Shown here: piece by piece, positions 20,980 to 35,300 of the stretch
Numbering within the stretch: position 1 is the first letter of the stretch
Layout of the letters: each line of letters opens with the position of its first letter
Source of the DNA: Phoronis australis
Lineage: Eukaryota > Phoronida > Phoronidae
NCBI GenBank assembly: GCA_002633005.1
Contig: NMRA01000048.1
Coordinates: 1-64,000, forward strand
DNA length: 64,000 nt
Reading direction: 5' to 3'
The notes under the pieces: model-generated
Told to the model about the DNA's origin: nothing
What the model saw: only the letters and a program-made list of their open reading frames with translations
Databases searched by the model: none
Program-made: the position numbers and the translations under genes

Positions 20980-23900
20980 CTGCTGACACCAAGCGCAATT
21001 CAACATTATATATAACAGATTAAACATTTGGAAAGCTTTGTCTATACAAATATGAATATTTTATAATTTTTCAAAGTTCATTGTTACTAGAAAATCTACT
21101 TCAATTCCCAAATTATTCAACGGCACTTCAGAATTGCATTTGTAAGGATGGCAGAATTATGATCGGTTTCGGCCAATCAGATGCGTGGTGCTATTTGCAT
21201 ATGTATTAGGAAACACCCCCAATCACAGTGCAATGTGTAAGTTTCTATTTTCGGATTCCTGGAAACCCATAAAAAGTATTTGCGCATGGATTTTCAGCGA
21301 CACGCATATGAAACTGCTACTCTATCTTATGAATTCAATTTAAGTTCCAGAATCGGGTGAGTGGGATGCAACATCATGACCTTTTTCACATTCGAACTTT
21401 GAGGGACGACTCTCCGAAACACAAACACGCGAGCTCTGAGTGGAGCTCGGTTCGCAACATTGTTGACCCCGAAGCATGTGACTATCCGATTGAATGACCT
21501 AATTTTGTCACCAATAGGCTTAATAGCTAGGTGTACACACGGGCCAAACTGTAAACTAACTGATCCTTATTCGTTTTCGGTTCATGATATATCTCGACGC
21601 AGTCATATAGTCAGGTGAGTTCACGACTTTTTCTTCTGGACGAGTACTTGTTGTGCGGCATCCACGGTCCCAGTGGTTTGTTTTGCAGATTATTTACGTC
21701 TTGTCTGTCTGTCTCGCACTCAAAACTATGTTGTGAAGGGTGTGGAGTGATAAGCCGAAAGGGACAACCCTTAAATCAAAAGCCTAATCCTACTTTTTTT
21801 CTTTGGAATCACTTGTTCTCTCTTCGTTCCTGCTTCACTTCCAAGGAGTGCAACTCTTGCACTCTGAAATTTATATAAAAGGATTTTTGAGGTCAGGGGG
21901 TGACAGCCGAGTGACCACCGTCCTCGGACGCCACACCCCTTTTTAACGTTTTCCTGTGTTTTTGGACATTATATAGTCACAGGGTTTCCAGACTATGAAA
22001 CCCAAGTTAAAGTTTATGCCTGTTATATAGGCCCTGTGCCGCAGGGAACTGGTTCTTGAAATCCGGGATCCCTTTGTGTAGAAATGATTGTTTTTTACCA
22101 AATCAGGTTTGGGTCTTCAACTGATTGGCAGTGTCAGTAGAGCAGGTTAGGCAGCTAACTTGCTGAATGCCCGAGGGGGCTCAGCTATATTTTTGATGAG
22201 GGGTTTAGTTGGAGAGTTAGGATGCGGTGCATCCATTCACATGTTGAATTAGAGAGAATTAAGAACCATTGTTGGGAGCTTTAAATAACTGCTTTTGTAG
22301 AGGTTAAGGAATAAGAAACACTGAATATAACCCAGTTTTGTGGGAGTTCTTGGATACCTGAACTTTTAGCCCAAAATAAGCGTTAGACACGACATACAAG
22401 AGATGGTGATATGTTGTCACTGAAAAATGAGCTATTGTCCTTTGAAACCACATGATGGTGACATCCCGTTGCTCCCAAGTTGTTCAATTCTATAGCCCAA
22501 CAACAAGTTGGGAAGTTTACCCCCATAGCCAATATTTTACACGACTGATTAACTCCATTCTGGCATTTATGGTTGGAGGGACTGCGCTCTTTTGTTCGAT
22601 AATTGCTCTAAGCTCCGATCAGATCATATCTAGACTGACTGGGCTGGGATGATAAAAATGAAAGTTAAGTTACAATATATTTCAAGCTTAAACCAATAGA
22701 ATTTCTGAATTCCTCGTCAAATGCTGATCATGTTCCGTTTTTGAATCACCAAAATCTCACAACTACAACAGAAGTTAAGAAAATGTATTCTGTCCAAACG
22801 GATGCACTGGGTTTGCCTGTGTTCACACACGTTCGGTAATAGCCTGCAACCACCATACCTTTCCTTTGAAGCCTGGGAGATAATTGGCCTGCTTGTTATC
22901 ATACGGGACAAAAGACTGAGCTGGGCACAGTTAACAAAAGAGCCAGATGTTATCGCACGTTCAGCACCCCTCACATCTGGAAAAGTTACTGAATGACAGA
23001 ACCCTGTAATGCATAGTGACATATTTATCATGGCCTTATACTGTGCAGTTGGCATTTATGACTGGTAGAGTCCTCGCTCATCTGAGAGGAATGGTGTCAG
23101 TGCTTTCTGAGAGGGTAATTTTTTGGGGTGGAGGAGAAAATTTTACTTCCCGATCACCATTAATAGTAGCCCCCACCCTGTTGCAAACCCTCATAGACTC
23201 ATTTTCAAGTAGCCAAAACTAACATTTTGTGCTTTTTCTAATTGTCTCCTGTCTAAGTTACAAGTGTTTCGAAACTCAAAGAGAATTTTTCAATCAATTG
23301 AGGGTAATTTTTGGGCCTCATGAGGGGAACTTTTCGTGATTTTTTAATAGTTTTATTAGAGAGGAATGGGGCCTATGTATATATACATATTGGCCCCAAC
23401 ACCGAGGATTGACAGAGGGTGAGGAGGGCCCTGTAGAGTTTAATGTGAATCATTTTGAATTAGGAAATTTTGTCTGAAAATGCACCTATCCACAGAGCAT
23501 TTATTAGAAAATGAGCACTTTTGGAGGGAAACCTGTGAATAAAGCACTGAGCCCCTTCAGAGTGGGTAACTAAAGAATATGGTGATGGGAGACAACTTCT
23601 ACACTAACATTTGGGGTTTTGTTACCCCAATACCTTAAGCAAGCCTTTAAGTCACACTGTGACTAATCTGTCCTAATCGATTCACAAATTAGTGTTTGTG
23701 ATTAACCGCAATGCTGAAGAAAAACTAATTTCTGTTTTAATGCATCAATTTCGAAAATTCAAAGACGACTATTATATAAATTCATACTTTTGTATAAATA
23801 CTTTTCAGTTTTGTTGGTCATTTGCCTTACTTATGGTTTGTTTTTTGACTTGAAACAGGCGAGTTAGTTTACAACTGCAATTATCTCATCCAACACATTC

Positions 23901-26900
23901 AGCCATTCAGCCAAGTCCATGAATAGTGACTTTGAGCTCACTTCAATCTGTGACGGCACCATCAAGCCTTTGATGTGCTGAGGAATTTGCTAGATACTGT
24001 GGTGTAAACAGTGCACGCTTCCCGTCCACTTGTATGCAAATCCTGTTAGCATAAGATTTGCCTAATGACAAAATACATCAGTGTTCTACTCTTGGGGCTA
24101 GACCCTGTGAGACAGATTCCTTCCTTTCTGACCTTCAGAATCAGATCTGGTATTTTTGTTTCCCAGTTGACACTAACAGTGACAAATATGTTTTCATTCT
24201 TGTCTGAGTACATAACCCTGAATCCAATATCTCAGACGCTCAAATTCATAAAGTACTTAGCAGGTTTGAAAATCTTATTGTAAGCCTTCGTCATACATGA
24301 ATAACAGTGTTCAATGATTTTAACTTGAATCTATCTCAAAGGTTGCACATCGGTTGGCACAGGAGCATTTACCTAAACATTACGTTGTCGTTAGTGTGCA
24401 ATGGCTTATTGCCAACTGTTTTCCTCAATGAGATATTGGAGCTTATTTCGGCGAGGGATGGGAAAATCTGTTGCCTGCGCATTGACAAAAATGGATGATC
24501 TTTCATCAGTCCAGTACTGCATCACTGTTGTTCGTAGTCGTATAATTTTGCTCAAAAAAATCTGGGGCGATGGGTAATTTGGGTTGTTCTCACCGGCTAT
24601 ATTTTTTCACCCTCCCCCCATACCCACAATCCTCTCAGGGGGCCCTAATTTGTGCTACTTATTTAATTTAGTTTACGACTGAAATTAATTAACACTCTGG
24701 CTTATGTTAGGCGTTGATTTATTTTGCAAACCAATTTCAGAAAAAATAATTTCCAAAATTGACTTTTTGCACTATTCAAGGATTTCTAGAACATTATTGC
24801 GAACGACCACAATTTAAAAAAATTGTGTAGTGCTGAAGGTATGGTCCACATTTTGTAGGTAAAAATAAAATAAATTCATCAATGAATTTGCATTTGTCTG
24901 CATTTATTGGTAAAATTTTATGGTACCCTATGACTAATTGCTAAATAACTCTACCTTCATGGACATTACTTTTTATGCTGTGAGATGTCGGGTCCGTGTA
25001 TGATACTGGTTAACCTTTAGTCATACATCTGGAGGCATTATATGATTAAGACAGTATACTGCACATCATCCATTGTTCAGTTATCATATATACTGATAGT
25101 GTAATCAACAAGTGTTATGGTCTTTGTACATTGATTGTTATATAGATAGGATAGTTCAGATGTCAGGTATGAGCAGAGACTCAGGTGTGGCATATGACTC
25201 AGTATAACTTAGGCTTGGTCTGCACTTGCTGCTGGTGGGGGAGACCCTCGAATAGTACTACATGGTGTAGTTCAAGTTTGTGTCCACCTCCCTCTAGGAT
25301 GCTGAAAGGGGATCCCAACTGAAGTTTTAGAAAAAAAAATTGCTGGCTTTAAGGCCCCAAAATTTGCATGCTGGCGGCAATTTTTGTCGTACCCCTGAGT
25401 GCCACTGAATCTGTATAAAGCAAACGCTATATGGATTCTGCAAATGACTGGTCTAGTTATTCTGATGTTCATGATGGTTTCATCATAAGTGCAGAGTAGT
25501 CCGTTTTTGAAGGACAGTCAGCACTGAGTGAAATTTCTTGTCTGTAAAACAACTTCTCTGACACATATAAATGACGGAACTTTTGATATAAAGATCAACA
25601 CTGATGTTACTGCAAAGGGTAGAAGTTAAATTCAATTTCTACACAATCAAAGACGATTTGGACAGTTACATTTTGTAGCTAAAAAGTGATTTTAACTAGT
25701 GATCTTTGATGTTTGCTGTGCTGGGCTTGTAAGAAAGTCTGTGTTGTTATATCCAAATTTAACATCCCATACGTGTGAAAAATACCTTCAATGCACCTAC
25801 CGTACTATTTTATAGGTCAAGTTTGAAAAACTATACACACTGCAAGCAAAGCTAGCCCTGAAGTGAATGCATAGTGATATGAGTTGTGAGAAAAATGTCT
25901 GTGTAAATATTTGTTGTGCGAACTGGAGATATTGGATTTTATTGTGGAGAGCAAAAACACGAACAAAAGTCTTTTGTAGATGATACAATTCACCAATTTT
26001 TCAATGTGTACCTAATCCACGGGGCATATTGGAAAGTTGGTCATGCAAAAAATCCTGCATCTCAATGAATCCTCTAGGTATCCGAGGAACTATCGTACTT
26101 TAACTTTTAAATTACAAAATCAGCGGGGTGATGTGCTGGGGACCCCTTTTGCATCAAGCATGGAAGCATATATTGGGCTTACCGTACTGCCTTTGAGCAA
26201 ATTTCGATGTAAAAATCACAGGACTGACACTTGTATGTTCGGTAACAAGAACTGTTTCAGTTTCTGGATATGTTGCATAATCTAGACTCATAGCTGGTGG
26301 TTTAACTTGCCTCTATCGAAACTGAAAATTGTCATGGATATATGGCTGGGCTGTAAAGGCAGTGGCGATGTTTGGTTCAGATCAGAACGATGGGACACAT
26401 GTGAGGTAATGTCTTTGGTTTCATTTTAAGCAGCTTACGGGATTTCTTATTTTGATTCTCTTGAGGTGACAGCTACATCAGGTAGAGTGTAGGTGATACA
26501 AAACAAGAAATTTAATGTCTGTGGAATTTTCAAGGTTTCATAAATATACTGGTTTCGCTTTGTTTTATAAAACTTTAAAGACTTTGAAAGTCTCAGTGAC
26601 CAAGAACTTTAATAATTAAATGGCCAGTGAAGTTTGTTATTTTGAATTTCATTAAATTTTGAATGCATTGGGAGAACACCGCTAGATGCTTTTGACATAT
26701 GGTGAGACTATGCTAAACTTCTTGACTGATACTAACTGCCAGATATTTCCTGCAAACAGTTTGAAGGTCTCACAACAAGCTTTTGTGAAAATCCAGGTCA
26801 TACTATTGTTGTTACCTGGTTTCAGGCTTATCTGCCAAGCTCTTTAAAAATTCACATTTTTCTCACATAAGTTCAAATGATGTCGTAGCGTTTAATCACC

Positions 26901-29268
26901 TCCAACAGACAGAGCTGCAGAAGTGACAACATATTTCAATTTTGAATTAATGTACCTGTAGATATTCTTTCAACAGTTATGTTTTTTTTCTTTTCTGACC
27001 ATGTTCGAAATTTTAGATCAGTTTCACTCTGTGCTTACCCATCCCACTCATGACATGTCCAAGGGATTTCCAGTTTCACAACTGACTCCATGTTTAAAAC
27101 ATGTGTAGTCTAAAACAATTAGTGAGTCATGCACTGCCAGTTAGCCAATACACAATTGTAGATGTGGATTATCTCTTCCTGGCAGACCAAGCTGTGAGTA
27201 GGGTTTATCTTAGCATTTATGGCTGGTAATATGGTCATGAATCACATCACTGGATCATGTGATCAAACAATCTCACTCTGGCTGGTCTGTTGTCATGTTA
27301 TCACATATTTGTTTCGATTTGCCTACACGAATTTAGATGTCATTTGCCTATAACCGAACACGAATTTGTCTCTTTAAAGGGTAAGCACAATTGCTAAGCT
27401 TGCTTGTTAAATGGCCTTAACATGCATTCTCTTACTACACGTTCATGTGTTGTTGTTATGTTAATTAACTTTTTTACCTTACGTGTAAAATATGTGAATG
27501 TTAACAAGGACAACTGAACAACAATATTTTTTCATTTCCGAGTTAGATTACTCAAGTTTTATCTATAGATCTTGTCTTTTGTGTGTGTCACCTGACACAA
27601 CTTCTTTGAAAGAGCTTTCAGTTCAAATGAGGACTTTTTGTCATTGGTAGTTTTGGGAAATGGTTATGTGCACATTACATGTATATAAATTGTAAGGATC
27701 TTTTCTTACTAACCAATTGGTAGACTTTCTTTAAATTGAGGAGATATTGACGTACATTCTTGTAGATGTTAATAATGTTATTATACTTCAAAGTTCACAA
27801 AAGCAGAATTGATAACACATGATATTTACTGTTTGCTAACATCTGGGGTCAAATATCAGCCAATCTAGCATTTCTATTTGTATTCATGACAAATGCTTTG
27901 AGGCTGAGTAGCGCAGTGGTCGAAGACATGTGCACATTTCATAATTTCATATTTTTGGTGCAGTTTTGCTTATAGTGTTTTTATTGCCAAATGAGATTTC
28001 TAAAGCCTGTAGCAACTATAGTGATAGAAATCAGTTTTTTTTTCTGAATCGATCAACTGGTTAGAAATTCTGGCAAGAGGCTCTATCCTGAATCTGAGTT
28101 TTGAGTGACCTTGTTTGTTTGCTGTGACAGGCATTGAGACCGAATCAAAACACTGGTGGTTTCGGTTTCTCCGCGTGATGCTGCCCTATGCTATAGAAGA
28201 ATATATGTGTACAGGCGAAGTGTCGTCGCCCCGTTTATATGACTACAAAAAAATTCTAGCAATGTGGTGAGGATTAGCTTGTGCTGATAGGACTTGCCTT
28301 GATTGCATGTATTGTCATTTTTTTAGCACGATCTCAGAAACAATTTTGCCGTCTTGGAATTCGATTCTATGTTTTCCTTGAGCGATGAAGTTGGCGATAT
28401 ATCATCAAATCGTTGCAACACCAGTTGCAAGATTGTGAATATTCAAGATTTTACCATGATATAGTTAACAACCTTGACCTTTTATTAATGTTTCAATGTT
28501 GGAGCTGATAATGTCTAGACTGTGTTGGAGAGTTAATCAATGGCTGTTGGATTCCCAGTTATACTCAGTGTAGATTAAATCAAGCACTGGCTCATCATTA
28601 GAGACCCACAATGATTTCAAAGAGCCATATCCATCCAGTAGGTATTGTAACATGATGGTGACTCATAACCTTAAGTATTAATTGACAATTAGTTTAAGGT
28701 CTTTCATTGATTACTGCAAGACATGCTGCTTCATAGTATTTTGAGCCATTGACAGTTCAAAGTTCAAATTCCTCATTGTTATTTTTGTATGAATCATGTC
28801 TGCAGTGCAAAAAAACGTGTCACGATTGGGAAAAATCACAAAGCACTGTATGCATACTGATGAACTATTGCCAAGGTTTATGTGCGTTGCAACTGGGCAC
28901 CTGATTCATATCTCTGACATGTCATCATGTATCTTTAACAAATGATCAGTATTGTGTTGCCCCAGTGTTACTGAGAGAGCAAATTGTTTGTGATTTGTTC
29001 ATGTAGGTTTGAGACCTATTGGAATCCAAATGCAAGTTTACCTGGCCACACGCGCAGAGTTAGTTAAAAAGGATACAACAATGATTTTTAGATAACTTCT
29101 TTCTTATTTCAAGGTAGCTTAATTAAATAGCCCATGGGGCTGTCTCATAGGAGGGGTTCAAAGTTGGAACGTGCTACCATCTTGAATTGATGGGTATTCA
29201 TGGTATCGCCATCTGTGTGGTGATCATGGGGGTTAGTTGTTTGACATTGTTTTCGGGTGTGGCAGTTT
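20980..29268. other. Intergenic or distal 5' DNA without a recognised gene
   Basis: Mostly single-copy-looking AT-rich sequence. I found no exon with a recognisable domain, no LINE open frame and no RNA gene. A short A-box-like stretch at about 27905-27925 is discussed among the rejected items. Confidence 0.45.
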
Positions 29269-29681
29269 CAAGGTACCTAAACTACATGGTTAACGAACTC
29301 ACGGTCTCAGACGCATGAACACGACTCAAGGACCTGCAAACATCATCCACTGACTTACAAACAAGGGAACGGACTCACAAAACACGATCCACGCACCCAA
29401 ATACACAGGACACGGACTCATATTCATGAGGAAACACGGTTAACGAACCGCCAAACACGGGTCGTGGACTCATCGGCTTCCTCAGGGTCAGCTGGCATCT
29501 TCATTTTGTCCACTAAACCGTGTTTGGCAGTCCATTAACTGTGTTTCCTCGTGAATATGAGTCCGTGTGTGGATCGTGTTTTGTGAGTCCGTTCCCGTGT
29601 TTGTGAGTCAGTGGACGGTGTAAATTGCAGGTCCATGAGTCGTGTTTATGAGTCCGTTGACCGTGTAGTTTAGGTACCTTG
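29269..29681. mobile_element. Palindromic element P1, copy 2
   Basis: CAAGGTACCTAAACTAC at the left and GTAGTTTAGGTACCTTG at the right, with target duplication AGTTT at 29264-29268 and 29682-29686. It is 413 bp. The arms consist of about 21-bp units and the loop contains GGGTCAGCTG. Arms have diverged more than in copy 3, and the right arm lacks part of the CCCGTGTATTTGGG unit. Confidence 0.95.
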
Positions 29682-30180
29682 AGTTTACTGATTGCTGAGG
29701 TATTGCTTTGGTAGCACACCCATGTCAGAGGAGAACCCCTGGATGACACATGTGACCCTCGGTCATTATAGCTGATTGTGAAAATTTTAAGCTATGACAG
29801 AATTGCATTTTTTTAGTCAGATTTTTCAAATGCTATTTCCATTAGGCCTACTTATCAGTGTCAGTTAGTTATGTCTTTATGTGTGTAACCAATGAACACG
29901 AAAGACAAAGTTCACGTACCATTTCCACTCGCATCATTTAAATTATGATCAGCATTAATACAACATTGTGTTGTTCTCATGGCTTCCATTTTTGCTAGAT
30001 CTCTGCACATTAGTGTAACCATGATGGAATTAGTGTTTTTTGTGATATCTGAACTTATCTTTCAGTCCCCATGATCTGGGTCAGATAAGTGCTCATTTCA
30101 ATAGCAGTGTTCATGTGCAACGTCCCACTAGACAAGTTACACCCTTATGAAAAAGCTTCAGGAAATTCTAATCCCGAAAG

Positions 30181-30330
30181 CCAGTGAGAATCTCACTGGA
30201 TTCCAGTTAGATTCCAGTGAGAATCTAACTAATTAAGATGCCATTTAAATTAGTGAGAAAAAAATTCTCACTCTAGTGAGAATACAGTGATATTCCAGTT
30301 AGAATTCAGTGAGAATCTAACTAATTTGCA
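30181..30330. repeat. Cluster of short inverted and direct repeats
   Basis: CCAGTGAGAATCTCACTGG (30181-30199) is a near-palindrome. CCAGTTAGA plus CAGTGAGAATCTAACTAATT occurs twice, about 97 bp apart (about 30202 and 30299). AGTGAGAA and its complement recur between them. An undetermined base follows at 30333. Possibly an imperfect foldback element. Confidence 0.6.
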
Positions 30331-31745
30331 TANTACCCTAATGTCACATCCTGGAACCTCTGCCAATAACTAATTAGTTTTGTCTTTGGTTTCCTGCCAC
30401 GAGATCAGTGCCCTGTATTGGCTGAAAATGCCTAGATAGCCAAAAACTGGCTGGGTTCGCCAGTGCCTGTTCAGCTATTGCCATTAATGTATATTCTGCA
30501 GTGTCATGTGTCTCAACCACTGTGTTACCCTGCATTGATCAACTTGATTCACCCAGCTGGCCATGCATCTATCTATGTATGCAGTACACATACACATGTG
30601 AGCACAAGAGCATGACTCAGAATAGGAATAACAAAACCTTTTCACAGATTGGGGAATGGTTGAAAAATTACATGTACACACATACAGGCATTTAATCAAG
30701 ACAAGCAGAATAATGAAAATGAAAAGATCCTGATCTAGATGTCTTGACAAGACTGTCTAGCTGCAGGCATTTCAATCCTGTGACAGCCATGGGATCTATA
30801 CAGTGTAGCTGAGATGCTCTATAGCTGGTATTAGCTGCAGGGACAACCTGCTATGAGTGAGCTCGCTCTCCCTCTCCCCCCTCTCCTCTCTCTGCCCCCC
30901 TCTTCTCCCCCTCTCTCAAAACTCTCATTGTAATTGACATGGCCCAGCTTTATTTTTGTTTACTCCGTTTGTTGTCTGGTTGTTGTTATTTTACTGATGA
31001 TGATCTCAGGGCAACTACCTCTCCAAACCAAAATATTTCAATCTGGTCTCTAATGGCATGCTTGTGTAACCTACCCTGGTCCTGACAACAGCATGCAATG
31101 ACAGTGACTGTTTCTCAGGGTTGTGGGAGGAAAACTGCCAGCAGTTGGTAGTACTACCATTAAGGTCCCCTTGTGGTAACGTTTCCGCTGTTAGGAATGA
31201 AATTTAAAGCTCCCTACTGCATTTTGCTCACAGTAACTTTTGTAGCTGATAAATGAGCTTCTTTTAATTACCGGGTATATAAGTATTGAAGTGTTTGTAC
31301 AAAGCTCTGTCAATCTCACACTTACTCAGTGTGGAATCAGTAGCAAATACCCACATACCCATGTTACATTGAATATCTCGATTTAGTTTTAACTCTACTT
31401 GAGAACAGTTTCTAAATCCAGGTATCAGTTCATTGTCAAGTGTTATAGAACAGGCCTTTTGTCTCCTATCAGGACTTCTATGCCACCATGAAAACATGCA
31501 TCACAGTGAACAAGTCCATTCAGTTAGAAATACTAATTGCCAACAAAGCGTAACTATTTATCTATATCGTTTTATCATATTTCTTTGAAGAAAAATGACC
31601 TAACAAATTTTTCATGAGGAATTCAGTTTCAGAAGACAAAAGGTTTTAAAAGAAAGTCATTAATTTCACTGTATGCTATTGTAAGTTATTTCAGCCATTG
31701 AATGGGTTTCATTCACTGCTGTAAAGTAATGGTTTTTTTGGTAAC

Positions 31746-31897
31746 CAGTGGCAGATTTAAGGGGGTGGGGCATGGCCCCCCTAAGGTTCTCCCAGTCTCC
31801 ATTTGGCAGCATGGAGGTGCAAATGTCTGACAGGCAAAATCGTGGCTAATACTCTGCCCAGTGGCCACCCCTAACTCAAAATCCTGTATCCGGCCTG
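31746..31897. mobile_element. hAT-like MITE, family M1
   Basis: The left end CAGTGGCAGATTTAAGGGGG and right end (complement) CAGGCCGGATACAGGATTTT form short imperfect inverted termini with the CAG...CTG ends seen in hAT-derived MITEs. The left 55 bp match 40880-40934. No clear 8-bp duplication. Confidence 0.55.
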
Positions 31898-31932
31898 TTA
31901 ACTGTCCTGCTCTCTGGACACATGAAAAGGAC

Positions 31933-32329
31933 TTAAGCCGCATTTACATGAGAGACAGTTCACCCGGCGCAGCTAACGCGGAACTGCTGAGCTCACTAAC
32001 TCTGGTGCAAGTGTATGTGTGTAAACATTACTGACACGAAGCGAGTGACACCAGCGGCCATTTTTTGACAGCAGTTTAATGGGTAGAGCGAGTTTACGCC
32101 AGATCAGTTGCTCCTGTATCAATCACACCCAAGCACAACTGGGACAGAGCGGAAAGGGATCAACTTTCTATGCACTAGCGCAATAGCGTGTATTTAGGTT
32201 ATCAGCTGGCATATTCCTCATGGTTTTTAGACATTGCTAATTGTTCATTTGCGTATGCGCAGACAGTCATCCTGTAAGTGACTCATGCTGATCCAGTTTG
32301 CGTTCTTATGTCGTGTAAATGCGACTAAA
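31933..32329. mobile_element. Candidate MITE with TTTAGTCGCATTTACAC termini
   Basis: TTAAGCCGCATTTACATGA at the left is mirrored by the complement TTTAGTCGCATTTACACGA at the right, 16 of 19 matching. It is about 400 bp with CG-rich content relative to its surroundings. No target duplication is evident. Confidence 0.45.
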
Positions 32330-32334
32330 GTGGA

Positions 32335-35300
32335 GCAAGTGCTTTTTCTCAGACTGCTATTGTTCTAATGTCTGCCTATGGCATGTCATAAATACAGGTC
32401 TGCAAGGTAAACAAGCTATTAAGTCATCAAAACAAGAAACTTTGAAATGCGCTGTACTTTTAGGCTTCAAATTTTGATACAACGTTTCTTAATTGGGGGC
32501 CATGTTGACCTAGCACCACCTCTGAGTTTTCTTCCACATTGTAGAGAAAATGATTCATCATTAGTCACCATTTATTAAAAATTTCGCTTTCTTTTTCAGA
32601 TGAGTTTCTTAAAGTCACCTGTCAGTCCTACAGTTGGTTGACTTGACCAGCTTAGTGTTGTGGGCAGATAATTTGTTGTTGAACACGCTCAAAGTTGTTG
32701 AAACGTTGTTATCGATCGGATTTCAAAATTGTTAAGGTAAGCTCCCAATTGTTGTTTCGGAGAGGCACACCGTCTATGTAACTGATGGGTATGATGTTAA
32801 ACTCCATCAAGTTCTCTGAAGATTTTTTGCAAACTAATTTAACCATGGGTAAACATTTCACCATTTTGAACATGGGCACGTAATAAAAAGACTTGGCAAA
32901 ACAACACAAGTTAGTCTCTAAAAGTCGGACTGATGCTGTATTTTTTATGGCAGTATTTAAGTTCGTTTTAGAATTACTATTTTTGTATCAAAGCTATTAA
33001 TGTCATAATCAATGAGTCATTTTTGTAAAATTAATAAATTTGTCAAGAGTATCAAAAAGAGATGTTCGGATTATGAATACCAAGAATGTCATTTGGCCCT
33101 AGAACATGATTCAAAGTGCTGCAGGTTTGATTGTGTCTGCTATATAAAAACAAGACAGTGAAGTTATGAGAAACATTATGAACGAAGTCTGAGTGTGTAG
33201 CAGAATTTCTATTAAATTATACAACATAACTTGGCAAAAGTATATGTTTTCTGACAATAAAAAGTCTACTATAATTCAGTTTTTAATTTTTACCAAGTTG
33301 CTGTCAATGTCTTTTAAAGTAAAGTTAAGAAGAGAGAAAGGACCACTCATAGCAGAACAACGACATCAAAACATAACCAATTTCTGTCGATGTACGTATT
33401 GAAGATGAAATCTCAAAAACAGCCTATGTAATATCAAAAAATTAGGTACACGGTGGTATTAACCAGTCGTGTCGTAACACATTCCAGTTCATGTGAGATA
33501 TATATGTGAGATTCCAAAATTATCCTAATTTTTACATTTTTCTAGGTTTGAATACAAATAGAGTACCTTTAAAGACCTGGTCGCACGCGTTGTTAACCCT
33601 TATTACATGGTTAGAGGATGTTATAAGGATCCAAGAAGTACCTACCCCATAACTAATACACAATTCGTACTCGAAAAAAGTTTAAATGAACGTGCCACTC
33701 ACGATTCGCACCCGAAGAACCACCGCCATTTTGAACTTGCCGCAAACCCGGAAGTACAATTCATTCAGGAACCCGCGGGCTAAGAAAACGCCGTCAGTGT
33801 GAATTGACGAGTTCCTGTTACCAGCTTGCAAACGGGGATAAAATAATAGACAGCCCGCCTGAATTTTAATAAAATCAAAATACGGACAACTTTATTAAAT
33901 TTGCTGATTAGAAATGTGGGGAATAAATTTTGACAGAAATTATTTTGCCAGACTCTGGACCGCAGCGTATCGGGACCCGGTGCCGAGACCAGACACTGGC
34001 GAACGGTAAATGCATGCGGTTGCGAGCTGTTTTGTCGAAGTAAAATGCTCAAATCATAAATGCCGCATATATTCAAAGATAGTTTCAGACACTTGCATGA
34101 AACTACGGGCTGGTTAGTCCTGTGTCGCACTGCCGCGGCAGACCTTAGCTAGCCTCAGTGCCAGCTACCAGTGAAGACTATCGTCAAAATACAGCTTGTT
34201 AGCACATTTAGGCCTATACAGCTTTGCGCCAAGGCTACCCTTAGGACTAACTGCTCGCTCAAACGAGGTTTATTTACAACTTGGGTACTTCTGGTGAACT
34301 GTGCAAAGTTGTTGGCTTTCAATAGAGATTTGCTCAGACTTTGTATGAGCGCACCAAGGCTAAAAGAATGGGGGGCTGGAATTTTTGGGAATATCTATAT
34401 TTACTATAAGATTCACTGGGTATGTTCAGAGCTATGAATTGCAGATGCTAAATTTTGGTACTTCCAGTCTTCTAGTGGAATATTGTTTTATTTTCTACTT
34501 TTTTTCGGAATTCGTGCTTCTCTGAGACCTTTTTCCATTTCTCCAAATAGGGGGCTCGTTCGAGCACATTAGTATGACAAGTCCAATACAAAATGTTATT
34601 ATTTTTATTCATTAACCTAAAAGGATTCAAACTTTTAACATAATAAGTAACTTAAAATGTACAATGCTTTACAACATTTAGCATTACAAACACTATTCAA
34701 CACATGCACGCACCCAGCCTTCAATATGGGGGGCTCAAATTCCCGGCGATGTGGGGCTTTTGCTAAAAAAAGAGTAGGCGGACTAAAAAAAAAAACGGGA
34801 GCACCACTGTGAATTGCGCGTTTGCGCTTCTTTAGTGGACTTTTGTGCCATTTTCTCGGGCTTTTTGTCTCTCGGGGCGGACCTTTTTGCCCACTTCGCC
34901 AAATGGGGGGCTCGTTTAGTCCCAGTGTGGGTCAATTTACTCATGGCTATGTTTTTTTTAAAAGATTCGTGCATTGTATGTCTACAAAGTCTGTTGAGAG
35001 ACGGAATTGGTGCAAATTTCTAGCCGTGGACAAAGCTGGGGTTAAATGATTGACGTCAAGTCAAATCCCTTTCACACTTGGTAGAGGATGCATGGTATTT
35101 GTCATCTCGGATACATATTCAATGATCATGCCTTGAAGATACTCCTCCTGCCTCATTTCAGCTGGTTACACATGTAATAATGTAATTCAGTTCAGTCGAA
35201 ACTGAATCCCCAATATTGCTCACTCTATACCACTCCAAATGATTTCACACTTAACTAATTTAATATGAGTTTTTTAGTTTAATTTTTATTTTTGGTGGTG

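Noticed and set aside
27900..27930. tRNA or SINE head (TAGCGCAGTGGTC resembles an A box)
   Set aside because: No B box or cloverleaf follows, and only one short match was seen.
29513..29749. 78-codon minus-strand frame
   Set aside because: Most of it is the right arm of palindrome copy 2, so the repeated Lys/His/Thr pattern reflects the 21-bp units.
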